This document shows, one piece after another, positions 33,214 to 45,094 of a DNA stretch of 64,000 bases (its first letter is position 1; each line of letters begins with the position of its first letter). A program made the translations under genes and the position numbers. Source of the DNA: Fennellomyces sp. T-0311. Its lineage: Eukaryota; Mucoromycota; Mucoromycetes; Mucorales; Lichtheimiaceae. Location: positions 89,704 through 153,703 of the forward strand of contig JALLLT010000063.1 of assembly GCA_025266875.1 (NCBI GenBank). The letters are read 5' to 3'. The notes beneath the pieces were generated by a model. That model worked only from the letters and a program-made list of their open reading frames with translations, was not told the origin of the DNA and ran no database searches.

Positions 33214-36200
33214 ATGTTTTTGAAAGGTGCTTTGGTGAGCATCTCGATGGCCCTTGCGGCTATAACATCGGCTGCGTTTCCGGTTACCCAAAGATTCGAA
33301 AAAAGAGACGAAGGCGACGCGTCGACCAATGGATTGACTGATCTTGTCACTTGGGACAAGCACACCATTATGGTCAATGGTGAAAGACTGTTCCTGTTCA
33401 GTGGTGAATTCCATGTACGTTTTCAAATGTGAAACAGTTTCAGGGCCATTTTTTTTTTAAAAAAAAAACAGTATTATCGAGTTCCATCGCCAGGCCTTTG
33501 GACCGACATTTTGCAAAAGTTCAAGGCACTTGATTACAATGGCGTGTCCTTTTACTTTTTCTGGGGATACCATTCTCCAAAGAAAGGTGTTTATGACTTT
33601 ACCGGCATTCGTGATATCCAAAAGGCATTTGATGCCGCGACGGAAACAGGTCTTCACGTTATTACGCGTGCTGGTCCATACATCAATTCAGAACTGGTAA
33701 CTTATGCACACAATTTGAAGAAAGTGTGCAATACTTATTTGAAAGGAAATAGGATTGCGGTGGTTTCCCGAGCTGGCTGATGAACATGCAAAGTCCCGCA
33801 AGAAAATCGAATCCTGAGAATGATGCCGCCAGCAAAGAGTAAATTCTCTTTTTTTTTGGTACATGATGCATCCATTGACTCACAAAAATATGTATAGATG
33901 GCTTACAGAAATTGACAAGTATATGGCCGCCAACCAAATCACCAAAGGCGGTCCAGTCATCTTGAACCAAATTGATAATGAATTTTCATACAACACAGAT
34001 GAACGATACATGGCGATGCTCAAGGAAAAGTTCCTTGAGGATGGCATGGACGTGCCGACCATTTTCAACGATGTCCGAGCCGACGGCAACTTTTTAACCG
34101 GACCCGGATCTCCCAATATCTATGGCTGGGACCAATACCCGGCAGGCTTCGATTGCAGTAACCCTCTGGCATGGCCCAATAACCGAACCTTGTGGTGGAG
34201 GGAGTTCAGTGCAACCAACAATCCTACGCAACCCATGGCTGTTTGGGAATTCCAGGGTGGCGCTTTCGATCCTTGGGCTGGCCCAGGTTATCCAGCATGT
34301 TACAAGATGGTGAATGAAGAGTATGCAAAGGTATACTACAAGAACAACTACGCCCAAGGTATCCGCCTTCAGAACTTGTACATGACGTATGGTGGTACTT
34401 CATGGGGTGGAACGCCAAAGCCAAGTAAGTGTGAATTGAATTTTTTATTAGAGAAGAAATTAATGGTGGGCTTGATTTAAGCCGTCTATACATCTTATGA
34501 TTATGGTGCCGCCATAACCGAGCCTGGTCTCATGACTACCAAGGCATATGAAAACAAGCTTCAAGGTAAAGAAGGATGGTAACCACTGTGACACGGGTTT
34601 TGACTCCTTGGTTTAGCTACTTTCCTTCACACGGTCAAGCCATTCTTGACGACCGAATACTTTGAACCTCAAGTTGACAATAATGATATTATTCTTGTTG
34701 ATGGTCTTGCTGATGTCAACACCCCTGCCAAATTCTATGTTGCTCAACATTGGCACTCTTCTTCGAATGACACCGATGAGTATGTTTTCACAGTGTTTCC
34801 TTTATACGTTCATACCCATACATTTTATCTACGTAGGTTTAAAATTACCGCGGAGACAACGAACTTTGGCACCATTGAATTTCCAAGAAGCAGCAAGCTT
34901 ATCCTCGACGGACGCGATGCCAAGATTTTGGCCACCGATTACCAATTCAACTCGCAGCACTTGGTCTACTCCACCAGTGAGATTTTTACTCATCAGGATA
35001 TGGGTACACACGACACCATCTTGGTCTATGCGTACGAGGAAGAAGATGGTGAATTCGCCATTAAAGTAGACGGTGGTGCCAATGTCGAAGCCGATGAGTC
35101 TATTACCTCAGAAACTGAGGATGGTATCTTGCAACTTACGTACAAGCATCCCAATGGAACCCAACCCGTGTACATCTCTGGAACCAACAAGGACTTGCTC
35201 GTTCTTATCTCGGGATACACCGAAGCGTTACGCTGGTGGGCGCCTTCCGTTTCCAAGGACAGCCGTGTATTGATTCATGGACCCTACCTCGTTCGATCTG
35301 CTAAAGTTTCTGAATCCACAGTGGCGTTCACCGGTGACATTGACGAAACCACCGATATCCGAGTTGTTGCTCCCGAAAACATCAACTCGATCACATGGAA
35401 CGGCAAAGAGCTGGAAGCCAAGCAAGGCGAGCATGGTATCTGGACTGCCACAATCGAATTCATCGGTCCTGATATACAATATACTGATCTTACGGAGGCG
35501 ACTTGGAAGTACAGCCCCGGTTCTCCCGAAACAGAGCCTGACTTTGATGATTCTGACTGGATCACCGCTGACCATCTCTCAACCAACTCGACGACTCCTC
35601 ACGATACCTGGCCAATTCTCTATGCTGACGATTATGGTACATTTTAACTTTCTAGATCTTTTATATCATTTTTTAATCATACGATCGATATATAGGCTAC
35701 CACACTGGTTGTCTCTGGTTCCGTGGCAAGTTCAATGGCACTTCAGAAATTACCGGCTTCAACCTGACCGCTCATTCTGGTGATGCTTCCGCATGGGTTG
35801 CGTGGCTCAATGGCGAGTATCTCGGCGGCTACACAATTCAACCCGATAATGACTATAGCAACCAAGGATTCGATAACTTGAATGGTACTCTGATTGATCC
35901 TGAGGGTGAAAACACCATCTCTTTGCTCTTGTGGACCACCGGTCACGAAGATGACTTTAATGCTGATGACGATTACAAATCTGCTCGTGGTTTTACCAAG
36001 GCTGAGCTACTTGGTATCTCCAACTCCACCATTTGGTCGATCGATTGGAAGGTTCAAGGTAAAAGTACATACCCGCGCCACCGTAAATATGAAACTAAAA
36101 CACGGAGTGAAAAAAAAGGTAACCTTGGCGGCGAAGATCTTGTTGATCCTGTCCGTGGTCCATACAACGAAGGCGGTCTCTATGGTGAACGCAACGGATG

Positions 36201-36615
36201 GCATTTACCCGGTTTCCCAGACAACGAATGGGAAGATGTGTCTCTTCCAGAAACCAAGAACCAATCTGGTGTTTCATGGTACCGAACGTCATTCGACGTC
36301 AGCATTCCGGAGGGCTATGATGTTCCCATGAGTCTTGTATTTGACGACGATACAGACGCTCGATACCGTGCCATTATCTTTGTCAATGGGTGGAACTTGG
36401 GTCGATATGCCAATGATCTGGGCCCACAAACTCAATACTACCTTCCAAAGGGTATTTTGAACACCAATGGCGGAAATACTTTGGCCATTGCCGTGGTTGC
36501 CATTGATGAAGCTGCACAACTTGGCAAAGTGACGCTTGAACCTTATGGTACTCTGCAAACTGCGATGCCAGCAGTTGAGTTGGTGGAATCACCTGGTTAT
36601 GATTCTCGAAAATAA
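33214..36615 (+). CDS. GH35 beta-galactosidase, secreted (copy D)
   Basis: About 970 residues; same architecture and likely same reaction as copy B. Signal peptide [20 protein letters not shown], then a KR processing site (FEKRDEG). Barrel motifs: [36 protein letters not shown] (acid/base Glu) and [17 protein letters not shown] (nucleophile Glu; Ala replaces a Gly of copy B). C-terminal domains with WLNGEYLGG and [16 protein letters not shown]. Eight introns, all GT..AG: after GEFH, NSEL, SKE, KPS, KLQ, TDE, DDYG and KVQ. A segment of about ten residues ([11 protein letters not shown]) after GEYLGGY is not in copy B. The frame is open through all junctions. It is the last gene of the array, followed by unannotated A/T-rich sequence. 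Confidence 0.9.
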
Positions 36616-37548
36616 AAAGAAAGATACGCACAAGTGTAGTTATATAATAGTAAATAATTAAAGTGATGCGTTTTTCACTGGAACCCAAGTCTTTTAGTGA
36701 TACGGAATTATGCGTCATCCATCCGTAATGCCCTACTTTTCACACAGGACCGCACTTGCGGTATGTGGATTGGAGGTATTCGACGCCGCCTATCACATTG
36801 CGACACGTGCTCTCAACGCTTCCAACATGTCCACAATCGATGTACACACCTGCGTTCTTGCTAAGATCTCCTTTTCTTCCTTGGAGAGATTAATTTCGCA
36901 CTTGGGGATCTAACGTGTGTGGGAGATGTGTGGCTCATACCATCGGGAACCGCTCATATCCTCGATGTTTATCACGTTTATCTCACCATTGCCACTAAAT
37001 TCCACATGGTGTATAGCGTGGTCCTTACCATATATTCAAGTTCACCTACAATTTCTTATGGATTATCGATATCTGCTGATGGAAATCCGACTTGTCAATC
37101 TTTCTACCCATTAACTAATTGTAAGTTACCTTTTTTTAGTTGTGCCGCAACGGGATTATGTGATCTTGTCATTTTTGTTGAAGATGTTTGCTTTGTGGCA
37201 AACACGTAATAATATAAGAGATAATCAGAGCATCTTCCGGGCAGAATCTCCATTGTGATATTGATTACCTTGCAACCATAGCAACCAATGTATTTATTAT
37301 CAGAAGAGCTTCAACAGCCATGCAGTAGCTGTGGCCGTCATTGTGCCTACGGCTATACCGTACCTCCTACTACGTACACTCTTGGACTAAATTGCGGAGA
37401 ACGTGTTCGCACTCTGTGATATAGTCGTTTGCAGAGCTTGCACAGGTTTTTTGAACCGGATACACAGATTATCGAAGCAAACGTCATTTCACCCAAATAA
37501 GCATCTTTAGAAAGCACCTGCTACATTTGCAATAAATATTACTTTTTG
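36616..37548. other. Intergenic region after the GH35 array
   Basis: No supported gene. Two short plus-strand frames (36710-36913 and 36919-37209) overlap in different frames and do not join into a recognisable protein. Confidence 0.45.
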
Positions 37549-37884
37549 TTATTCTTCTTCGCTTTGTTTATCAGGTACGACAAGGTACTCTATCGAATAC
37601 CGCTTTGCTGGCTGCTGAATGGTGCACGGATCGCTTCCGTCTTGTAGCTTTGCCGCAGACAGTCCAGTTTGAATTACCATGAAAAAACAGCCAAGGTTCC
37701 GTACTTGTAAATTTAAAAAGTTACCTGTTGCAATGGCCTTGTGTGCGAGGTCGACAAGGCAAATAGTCGCGATCGCTGTAATCATTGGTAAAGCTGACAA
37801 TGTGGCGACACCAGTGATGATACAAAAAGCTGGTTCAACAGCAAGGAGAGAACACAAGGGCAGCTTAATAGTACGATTGCTCAA
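37549..37884 (-). CDS. Possible small membrane protein, 5' end undefined
   Basis: A minus-strand frame of about 110 codons with two hydrophobic stretches (EPAFCIITGVATLSALPMIT and AIATICLVDLAHKAIA) and a hydrophilic tail ending in YLVVPDKQSEEE. A GTAACT donor after KAIAT and a later AG could remove a short intron before LQDGSDPC. The frame opens at a TTG, so an upstream exon with the real start would be needed; an Arg-rich frame at 37891-38184 begins with ATG but does not join cleanly. No family recognised. It may be a chance frame. Confidence 0.25.
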   Translation of the reverse strand: MSNRTIKLPLCSLLAVEPAFCIITGVATLSALPMITAIATICLVDLAHKAIATGNFLNLQVRNLGCFFMVIQTGLSAAKLQDGSDPCTIQQPAKRYSIEYLVVPDKQSEEE

Positions 37885-38985
37885 AATTCGCTATATACAT
37901 GGTGCGTTCCTACAGTATATACGTGGTGAACCATCTGCCTTGTCCATATGCCGTGAGGAATAGGGTATATCTGCGTGCTTTTTTACGTTTAAACGCGAGT
38001 TAAAATCTGCTACGCAAAGTAATGACAGGTGTTCCATCCCGCGAGGGACACGTTTCGAATGCAAGTGATTAATATGGTGTGACAGCCCGAGTAACTTCCG
38101 TACAACAAACCCTTTGGTAATACTGACTCGATACTTTAATAGAGGGGACACACGTTTGCGCAACAAGCGCCTTCGGCGGGTCATATATGGCGAATAGCTT
38201 TTTGCTTTGGCGCAAAAGGATTTTCGTCATGTTCATAATTTATCTCCCAGCTCTATTAATGATGCCACACTTAAAAAGTGTCTATTTATTTCTGATTTTG
38301 TATTTTTACCCAATCGGTAACACGGGTTATCTATTTTAATTCTTTTTTTTTTTCGTCTCTCAAGTTATATGCTTGTTCGTTTGATGAACGACGATGGTTC
38401 AACCAACGCAAGACCAACGCAATTCGCCACCTAACCATCGAAAGCTTGGAAAACAAGCTAAATCGCCAGACCCTTTGCGACGAATGGTTAATCCGCCAGA
38501 CACGATACAATGCATATCCTTTTTTTCTTCTTTTACAACTATGCAACACGAACATTGGGCATTTTATCCTTAACTCGACTAAATACTGTGCCAATGTTAG
38601 TTTACAGTCCATTGACTCGAAACCCGTGCCATCGTCAGAGAATAATCATCGCGTGGCTGTTGTCACTCGAAACGATGAAGCTTGGTAAAACTATGACACT
38701 CATGATAAAAAAAAACAACCAGCTAACCTGACCTTTTTGTCAAGTCTTTTGATACTCGAAGACCAACAAAGCAATATGCCCCCTGTAGTGCATAAAATCC
38801 TGCCTATTTATTCAGACTTTCAATATACCATTGGTTGGTAACTCCGGAATTTTGCATAACAAAAATTAAGGCTAACATTGTTGCACAGCACAAGCTCCTG
38901 CTGCCCATGCCAAAACCTCTCAACCTGGTAAATTTTTGAGTTTTTCTTTTATTTTGCACAGTCGCCGCAACAGAAAAAAAACTAA
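37885..38985. other. Intergenic region upstream of the 5-phosphatase gene
   Basis: About 1.1 kb without a supported gene. Contains T-rich and A-rich runs (38341-38353, 38707-38714) and the presumed promoter of the phosphatase. Confidence 0.45.
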
Positions 38986-41900
38986 ATGGATGATTCAGAT
39001 TTCTTGGTCACTTTTTCCGTAAAGCAACAAAATGATCAACTTTCCGTTGGCGTCGTTTTCACCGAGGAAAATGACATGGTGGATACCGTCGAAGAGCTTC
39101 GACCCCTTGTTGAACTTGCTCGTAAGTTATTTTGAGAAACGATAGGTTGTGCTTAATGCAAGATAACAGGCAAAAACAACTATAACGGCACCGGAACGAC
39201 GCATCAATGGGCGGACGCGTACAGCAAATTCGGCTGCAAGTAGAAGCAATGGGGGTTCTGCATAATTCCAAGCTAAACTTTATTATTGCAGTGGGAAAGA
39301 AACTTTCACGTGCATTGACCGTGCCATCCAAAAATGTCAGCTCGTTGCCTTATGTTTTGCCGGTGCAGCGAACGGATTCGAATGCGTTCGTGAAGTTGCG
39401 TCGTGCCGGTACTCGGGCGGCAATGAAAGTGCTCAACAGTATTCCCTCGCGAACCGCCAAACAGCACTGGATTCATGCAAGGTTGATGGATCGTCAGGAC
39501 GATTTTGTTAGCTGGGATAATGCAAAGTAAGCCTCCATTGTGTAAGCATTTTGTTTTTTATGTTTATAAATGTGTGTGATGCTAGGATTTTTGCAGGTAC
39601 TTGGAACGTTCATGGAAGTTTGCCAACGGAAGATCTGTCAAAGTGGATCATTGACCAATCAAAGACCGAGGACGGAAAGCCCTTTGATCCTGATTTTTAC
39701 GTCATTGGGTAATGTTCAAGGTTTGGAGATGTGGGTCGGTTATTGATTGAAAGAAACAGGTTGCAGGAAATGGAGACCAACAAGGATGCATATCTTCGAT
39801 ACGATCCTGCGAAAGAGAATGCATGGGCAGATGCGATTTTTAAAGCGTTGGGATCCAAGAGTGATGAATATTACAAGGTAAAGGCTTTCAAGACGTAACC
39901 ATGGAAACAATGAACTAATCATCAAATACAGGTTGCTTCGCAACAACTGGTCACCATCCTTATTATTGTCATTGCGAAAAAGCGACACGAGCACTTTATA
40001 TCGGATGTCGAGACAAATTATGTCGGGGTTGGACTGATGAACATGATTGTAAGTCCTTATTTTCTGTTTTCACAGACGGGAATAACCAATGTATCACACA
40101 TGTAGGGAAACAAAGGAGGTGTTGGAGTGCGACTTCGATTCCATGATAGTTACTTGTGTTTTATGGGATGTCATCTAGCGGCATTCACCGACCAAGTGGA
40201 CCGTCGCAACCAAGACTTTGGGGAAATCTGCAAACGAATCACGTTTCCGCATCGTCCAGACGAACTGACCAGTTACGTAACGTATTCGTGGAACGATGGA
40301 GGTGATGAAGGTGTATCGTTCCTGGAAAACGAAGGGATCGTGCGCGACTGGTCACAGACCGCTTCTGTATTCCATGCCGAGTAAGCCAAACAACGAAACG
40401 TGTGCTGCTTTGGTCTCACTCGCCCATCAGTTATCTAGTATGGCTCGGCGACTTGAATTATCGCATCAACTTGCCTGAACCAGAAATCAAATCGCGGCTG
40501 AGACAGAATGAATTGGATGTATTGGTTGATTATGACCAAGTAAGTTTTTGACGAAAATGGACTAGTCAATCTGTCGGCTTAAAAAAGTTGATATTTAGCT
40601 CATTGTTGAACGACGCGCGGGTCGTGCTTTCCCAATGTTCGAAGAAGGAAAGGTCAATTTTCAACCCACATACAAGTACGATGCTGGGACAGACCAGTAT
40701 GATTCTAGGTAACATAGGCGGGTTGGTTTTTTTCTGTTCCGACTAATAGGATAGTTGGCACTTAGTCCCAAACGTCGTGCCCCTTCTTGGACAGACAGAA
40801 TTTTGTGGAAAAAAGAACGAACGCGCGGATCGTTGAAGTTGCTCAAGTATGACAACTGCATGGGGATGATGCTGAGTGATCATAAGCCAGTCCATGCACT
40901 ATTGGAAGCAAAGGTATGATGGCTGCTTTTCTTGTTCCACAATGTGCTTATATATATGGACTACGTCAGATCCGTAAAATCAACAGCGAAAAGCAATCCG
41001 AAACCAAGAGCGCACTTATTCGGCAGTTATCCGAGACGCACGACAACATTACCAAAGGACAAATATCATCCTCCTTTGTGGAATTCGGAGATGTGCATTT
41101 CATGGAGTACAAGGAGCGTACATTGGTCCTGGAGAACACTGGACAGGTGCTGGCACCTTTTCGGTTTATCCCAAAGATGGATGAGAGCGAAGTTTGTCCC
41201 ACGTGGCTTCGAGTGCATCCTATTTCCGGCATTCTTGGTCCTGGTAAGCATCTTTCCGTGCAACTATCATTTCGTTTAAAATTAAGGATCTCGTGTCTAG
41301 GTGAAAAGATTGTGATTCACTTTGAAATATTGATCGATCCAACCATTTCTTCGCCGTTCAACGAAGGTTCGGAAGAAATCGACAATATTTTGGTACTGCG
41401 CTTGGAAAACGGCAAAGACTTTTTCATTGTCGTCAATGGCGCTTATCAGCCCACTTGTTTTGGCGTTCATCTGGAACGCTTGGCACTCATGTCACTGCCG
41501 GTGAGCGGAGCCGTGCCCGCCGACAAGAAATCGAAAAAGAAGCAAACGGCGGATAACAACGAATCCCGCGGCCAGCAAGCGACTTTGCCAAAAGAGCTTT
41601 GGCGAGTATTGAATTTCTTGTGGAACAAGAACATGTTGTGTCTGGTAAATGTTTCGCGCACTCTCTGTTGGTGATGTATTAACAGCGGTTTAGGATGACT
41701 TATTCTTGGACCATGGTGATCGTGTCATTTCGGAATACGTGCGGCGTTGCCTCGATACTGGTGAACAATTTGATACCAACGTTTTGTTGAGCGGCAAACA
41801 AAAGGAATCCAAATCCGATGACGAAAGTGCGTCCAAGGAGGAGGACGAAGACAAAGCTGTGGCTACCGAAGGCGCCGAAGAAACCATCGGCGCCAATTCA

Positions 41901-42383
41901 ATGATCGATATTCTCGTCGCGTTTCTGGAGTGTTTGCCTGAACCAGTTATACCTGTCAATATGTATAAGCAAGCTTTGGAAGCAACCGCCTCTGTGGAAG
42001 CCATGAATCAGGTAAAGCCACTGGTACTTTTTTGGTTTTTCAAATGTTACTCACCGATATTTTAGTTTAAACGCGAGTTGCCGATTATTCACCTCAATGT
42101 GCTTCTTTATATCACCAGTTTTTTGAAGGATGCCATCAAGTACGCACCTAGTTCACGTCGCGAAGCACGCGCGCTTCACATTGGTAAGTTTTTTCATTTA
42201 TTTTTATTTTGGTACATACATACTGTATATATATATATATATCCAACCTCATTTTATCCCATAGCCGAGACATTCACTGTCATGTTACGGCCTCCCACGG
42301 ATTACAAGGAACAGAATCCGCCATTGGCCAGACAACGACGTGCCAAGTTTATCCTTGCACTGTTGGAAGAGGAAGTAAACTGA
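38986..42383 (+). CDS. OCRL/INPP5B-like inositol polyphosphate 5-phosphatase
   Basis: About 850 residues, many exons. It removes the 5-phosphate from phosphoinositides such as PI(4,5)P2 on endosomal and Golgi membranes. The catalytic domain begins IFAGTWNVHGSLP, with LQEMETNKDAY, GNKGGVGVRLRF, MGCHLAAF, WLGDLNYRINLPEPE, RAPSWTDRILWK and SDHKPVHALLEA, the full set of 5-phosphatase motifs. An ASH-type beta domain follows (VEFGDVHFMEYKERTLVLENTG). The C-terminal part is RhoGAP-like (PKELWRVLNFLW; FLECLPEPVIPVNMY; LNVLLYITSFLKD). The first intron (39122-39290, 169 bases) is longer than usual; joining its ends gives LVELA|LGKKL in frame. An acidic insert (ESKSDDESASKEEDEDK) sits in the GAP-like domain. 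Whether the GAP part keeps activity is unclear. Confidence 0.88.
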
Positions 42384-42519
42384 TACCCAGTGTAAAAATA
42401 AACGCGTCGCATTTCGTAACGCGTAAACCGTCGCAACATTCAAAAACACAAAGGAGCTCGACCAAAAAAACAGTTCATTTTTTTACAGTGATTTATTGCA
42501 GAACAATGAAGTAGCAAGT

Positions 42520-43556
42520 TTACTTGCGGTGCTAAATGAAAAAGATGTTGGTTCACAAAGAGTTGACATGGACAAACAATGTGTAAAACTCACCTTGATC
42601 TTCTTGAGGTAGAATTCAAGTTCCTTACCCTCAAGAATGTAGCCATCACAACGGCCAGACTGACCAGGACGCGAAGCAATGCGAGCTAATAACCCATTGT
42701 TAAAAATTGCATTATTACTTTTAAGCAAAATAGTATTTACCATAGAGACGGCCAGCAGCGAACTGATCGTCAATAAGGGAGTCGATGGGAGCATCAGACT
42801 TGCGCTCAGCAAACTTCTTTTGACGTTGCTCAGACTTGGCCTTGATGCTAGCGTCAAATTCCTACATTTTTAAAACAAAAAAAAAGCATTAAGATCACCT
42901 CACCCACAAAACACGTGCATAGATATACGTACAGCAGCCTTGGCTTCGGTCAACTTCTTCTTGCCCAAGGGAATGCCATAGAAACCTTCGTACCACTGAC
43001 GGAAAGGAGTGGCATCGATCTGAATGATGGCACCCTTGACCAAAGTGTTGGTACGGACAAGTTCGTTGTTGGTGGGGTTGTAGACAACAGTCAAAACACG
43101 GGTCTTGCGTGCTTGACCCTCAGAAGCCCACGAAAAGTTTCCGGATTCCAAACGCAAGGCTCTGTACTTGGTGTTGCCACCGCGAGTGCGAACGGTGTGG
43201 ATACGCTTGGCACCCAACTTGGTGTTGGCAGCGGGACGACCCAACTCGAACCTATGTTCATGTGTGTGTTCATGGAAACCGTTCTCGAAGAATGTCGAAT
43301 TCGTCCTCTTTTCCTTTGTTTCTTACTTTCTCTTCTTGCGATACTGTGCACGTCTAGCACCGGTGGCACTATATTAAATAATTGCAGATTAGCCTTCTTT
43401 TTTTTTGACATTGGAAAATCTCTTCGAGAGTGTGTGATGGAAAACTTACGATCTCTTGTGCCTCGAATCACGGCTGATACCTTTTCAATTGGATGGATTC
43501 GCGTTAATCGATGATGGATGCTCATTCTTTTCTGATGGATTCGTCCACTTACCCAT
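42520..43556 (-). CDS. RPS8: 40S ribosomal protein eS8
   Basis: Component of the small cytosolic ribosomal subunit, about 205 residues. The start is a tiny coding exon: only ATGG is coded before a GTAAGT donor at 43552, followed by the exon coding [10 protein letters not shown]. Further exons give [27 protein letters not shown], the long core with [20 protein letters not shown] and [14 protein letters not shown], then [20 protein letters not shown], and a last exon coding HRK before TAA. Many short introns in a ribosomal protein gene are normal for this kind of fungus. Its start lies only 132 bases from the divergent mitochondrial bL33 gene, so the two probably share a promoter region. Confidence 0.93.
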
Positions 43557-43688
43557 ATTGATTAAAGAGGGAGTTCCTAGGCTTCAGCTTCAACAAACTG
43601 ACCTGTCCTTTCCGGCCATTGAATGTCCGACTCTCTTTTTTTGTTCAAACAGCCCGAAAGGCGCTGGCGAACAACTAAACAAAACAAA
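43557..43688. promoter_or_regulatory. Short divergent promoter: eS8 / mitochondrial bL33
   Basis: 132 bases separate the two start codons of divergently oriented ribosomal protein genes, one cytosolic and one mitochondrial. A pyrimidine-rich run (CTCTCTTTTTTTGTTC) lies next to the bL33 start. No clear TATA box is visible. Confidence 0.55.
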
Positions 43689-43930
43689 ATGGCAAAGAAG
43701 GCAAAAGCAAGAGTTATTCTCGTCAAAATGCTCTCAACGGCTGGTACCGGTTACAATTACATCAAGAGTCGGCCGAGAATTAGCCCCAAGCTGTCAATGA
43801 TGAAATACGATCCTGTTGGTATGGAAATGCTAGCCATGGTTGCTGTTCCTTTTGGTAGTATTCACTCACGTATTGGTGTTTCGTAGTCAAGCAACACGTT
43901 CTCTTCAACGAAACAAAAATGAAAAAGTAG
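43689..43930 (+). CDS. MRPL39: Mitochondrial ribosomal protein bL33m
   Basis: 57 residues in two exons. MAKKAKARVILVKMLSTAGT and KSRPR, then SPKLSMMKYDPVV|KQHVLF, are the standard bacterial/mitochondrial L33 pattern (large subunit). The intron begins with GTATGG at 43820 and ends at 43886 (CGTAG); splicing replaces an unrelated tail and restores VKQHVLFNETKMKK with a TAG stop at 43928-43930. Yeast calls this gene MRPL39. The length is typical of the family. There is no separate presequence; the basic N-terminus serves for import in this family. Confidence 0.9.
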
Positions 43931-44336
43931 AAAAAAACGCGCGCGTTTCGCACACATCATCGAACCACCATACCATGAAAAAAAAATCCTCGATTAAAAA
44001 AAGCATGGATAGACCCACCCTCTTTCGTTTCTTGTAACTAATGCATTCTTAAAAATATATTTCGCCCTTTTTCCTCCTTTTGTCCCTAACCGTATTGTTT
44101 GCGAATGCACGTTCGTTTTGTTGGCACGCAACTGAGGAGAGAATGGCATTTTTTTTTTTTCGTTGGCAACCCAATTGTCAACAATTGCATGTGTTGTGCG
44201 ACTCCCTTTTTATTTTAACCCATCTCCATAAAACAGGAGAGAGAGTAAGCATGGGTGCTGAAAAAAGCCCTTTTGGTATTATCGAGATCGATCATTAAGG
44301 AACCCCTTTCGAGGATGACAAGTCCGAGCCAATTTA
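43931..44336. other. Intergenic region
   Basis: Spacer of about 400 bases with A- and T-runs and no supported gene. Confidence 0.5.
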
Positions 44337-44977
44337 ATGTGGTTCAAAGTTCTACTATTCGCGGTTGCCCTGTGCACCATTGTCCATGCCAACACTGAAA
44401 AACTCGTTTTCAGCACCAATCAACCTACTGATTCACAATGTCATTCGATTCATCCCAATGCCCACGTCCTGACACCGCCTTACAGTACTTTGCAACGCGT
44501 CATCTCGCCGGAATCACATCATTTTTATACACTTGATCAACTCCAACCGGATTCCAGCTACGAGCTTCGCATCTCCTACCCTGCCACGGTACAACTTTTG
44601 ATTGTATCTATGTACAGGCGCTGTTGCTAACTGGATAATAAAGTCCCCTTCGGATTTCCATCTAGAGTTATATCCAGTGTGCAATGATGACAGTAGACGA
44701 CTCCTGCTTATCAAGGAGGAATATGCTGGCGTGTCAAATATTCCTGGAATGGAACATGCGTCGGTCACCTATGATATCGGTAAGGTCTCCTTTTTTGTTT
44801 TTTTTTTGCGATGCTAATTTCATACTAGTCCTCGAAAACTTATACTTGGGGTTTCTGTTCTATCAAGTATACAAAGTGGCAGCCGCCGTGGCCATCGTAT
44901 TGCTCCTAGGTCAATTCGTTCTATTGCCAAAATTACGAAAGATGATTTATCAAACGATTGATTTGAAACATGATTAA
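44337..44977 (+). CDS. Type I membrane protein of unknown function
   Basis: About 174 residues in three exons; I do not recognise the family. The N-terminus MWFKVLLFAVALCTIVHA is a signal peptide. A luminal domain of roughly 115 residues has two cysteines and the text LQPDSSYELRISYPAT. A single transmembrane helix (VAAAVAIVLLLGQFVLLP) precedes a short basic cytosolic tail (KLRKMIYQTIDLKHD). The first intron is 44590-44644: GTACAA donor, branch-like TGCTAAC, acceptor AAAG, which keeps the frame into SPSDFHLELYP. The second intron restores YDI|VLENLYLGF. Layout suggests an ER or secretory-pathway membrane protein, perhaps part of a complex. Clean splicing argues for a real gene. Confidence 0.6.
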
Positions 44978-45094
44978 AATGTCCTTTACATAAAAAGGAA
45001 GCGAACAAACAAAAAGACTAGTGTACAAGAGAGACCAAATCAAAACTTGAAAAGAATAGAGAAAAAAAAAGAGATGTACATAGGGAGGCGTGTG

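Noticed and set aside
36710..37209. Two overlapping plus-strand frames after GH35 copy D
   Set aside because: A phrase LIPSGTAH recalled 2-oxoglutarate or JmjC folds, but no metal motif or splice path supports it.
39180..39290. Extra coding exon in the 5-phosphatase gene (KNNYNGTG.. frame)
   Set aside because: It leads into a stop or the wrong frame. Joining 39121 directly to 39291 keeps the frame with strong splice sites.
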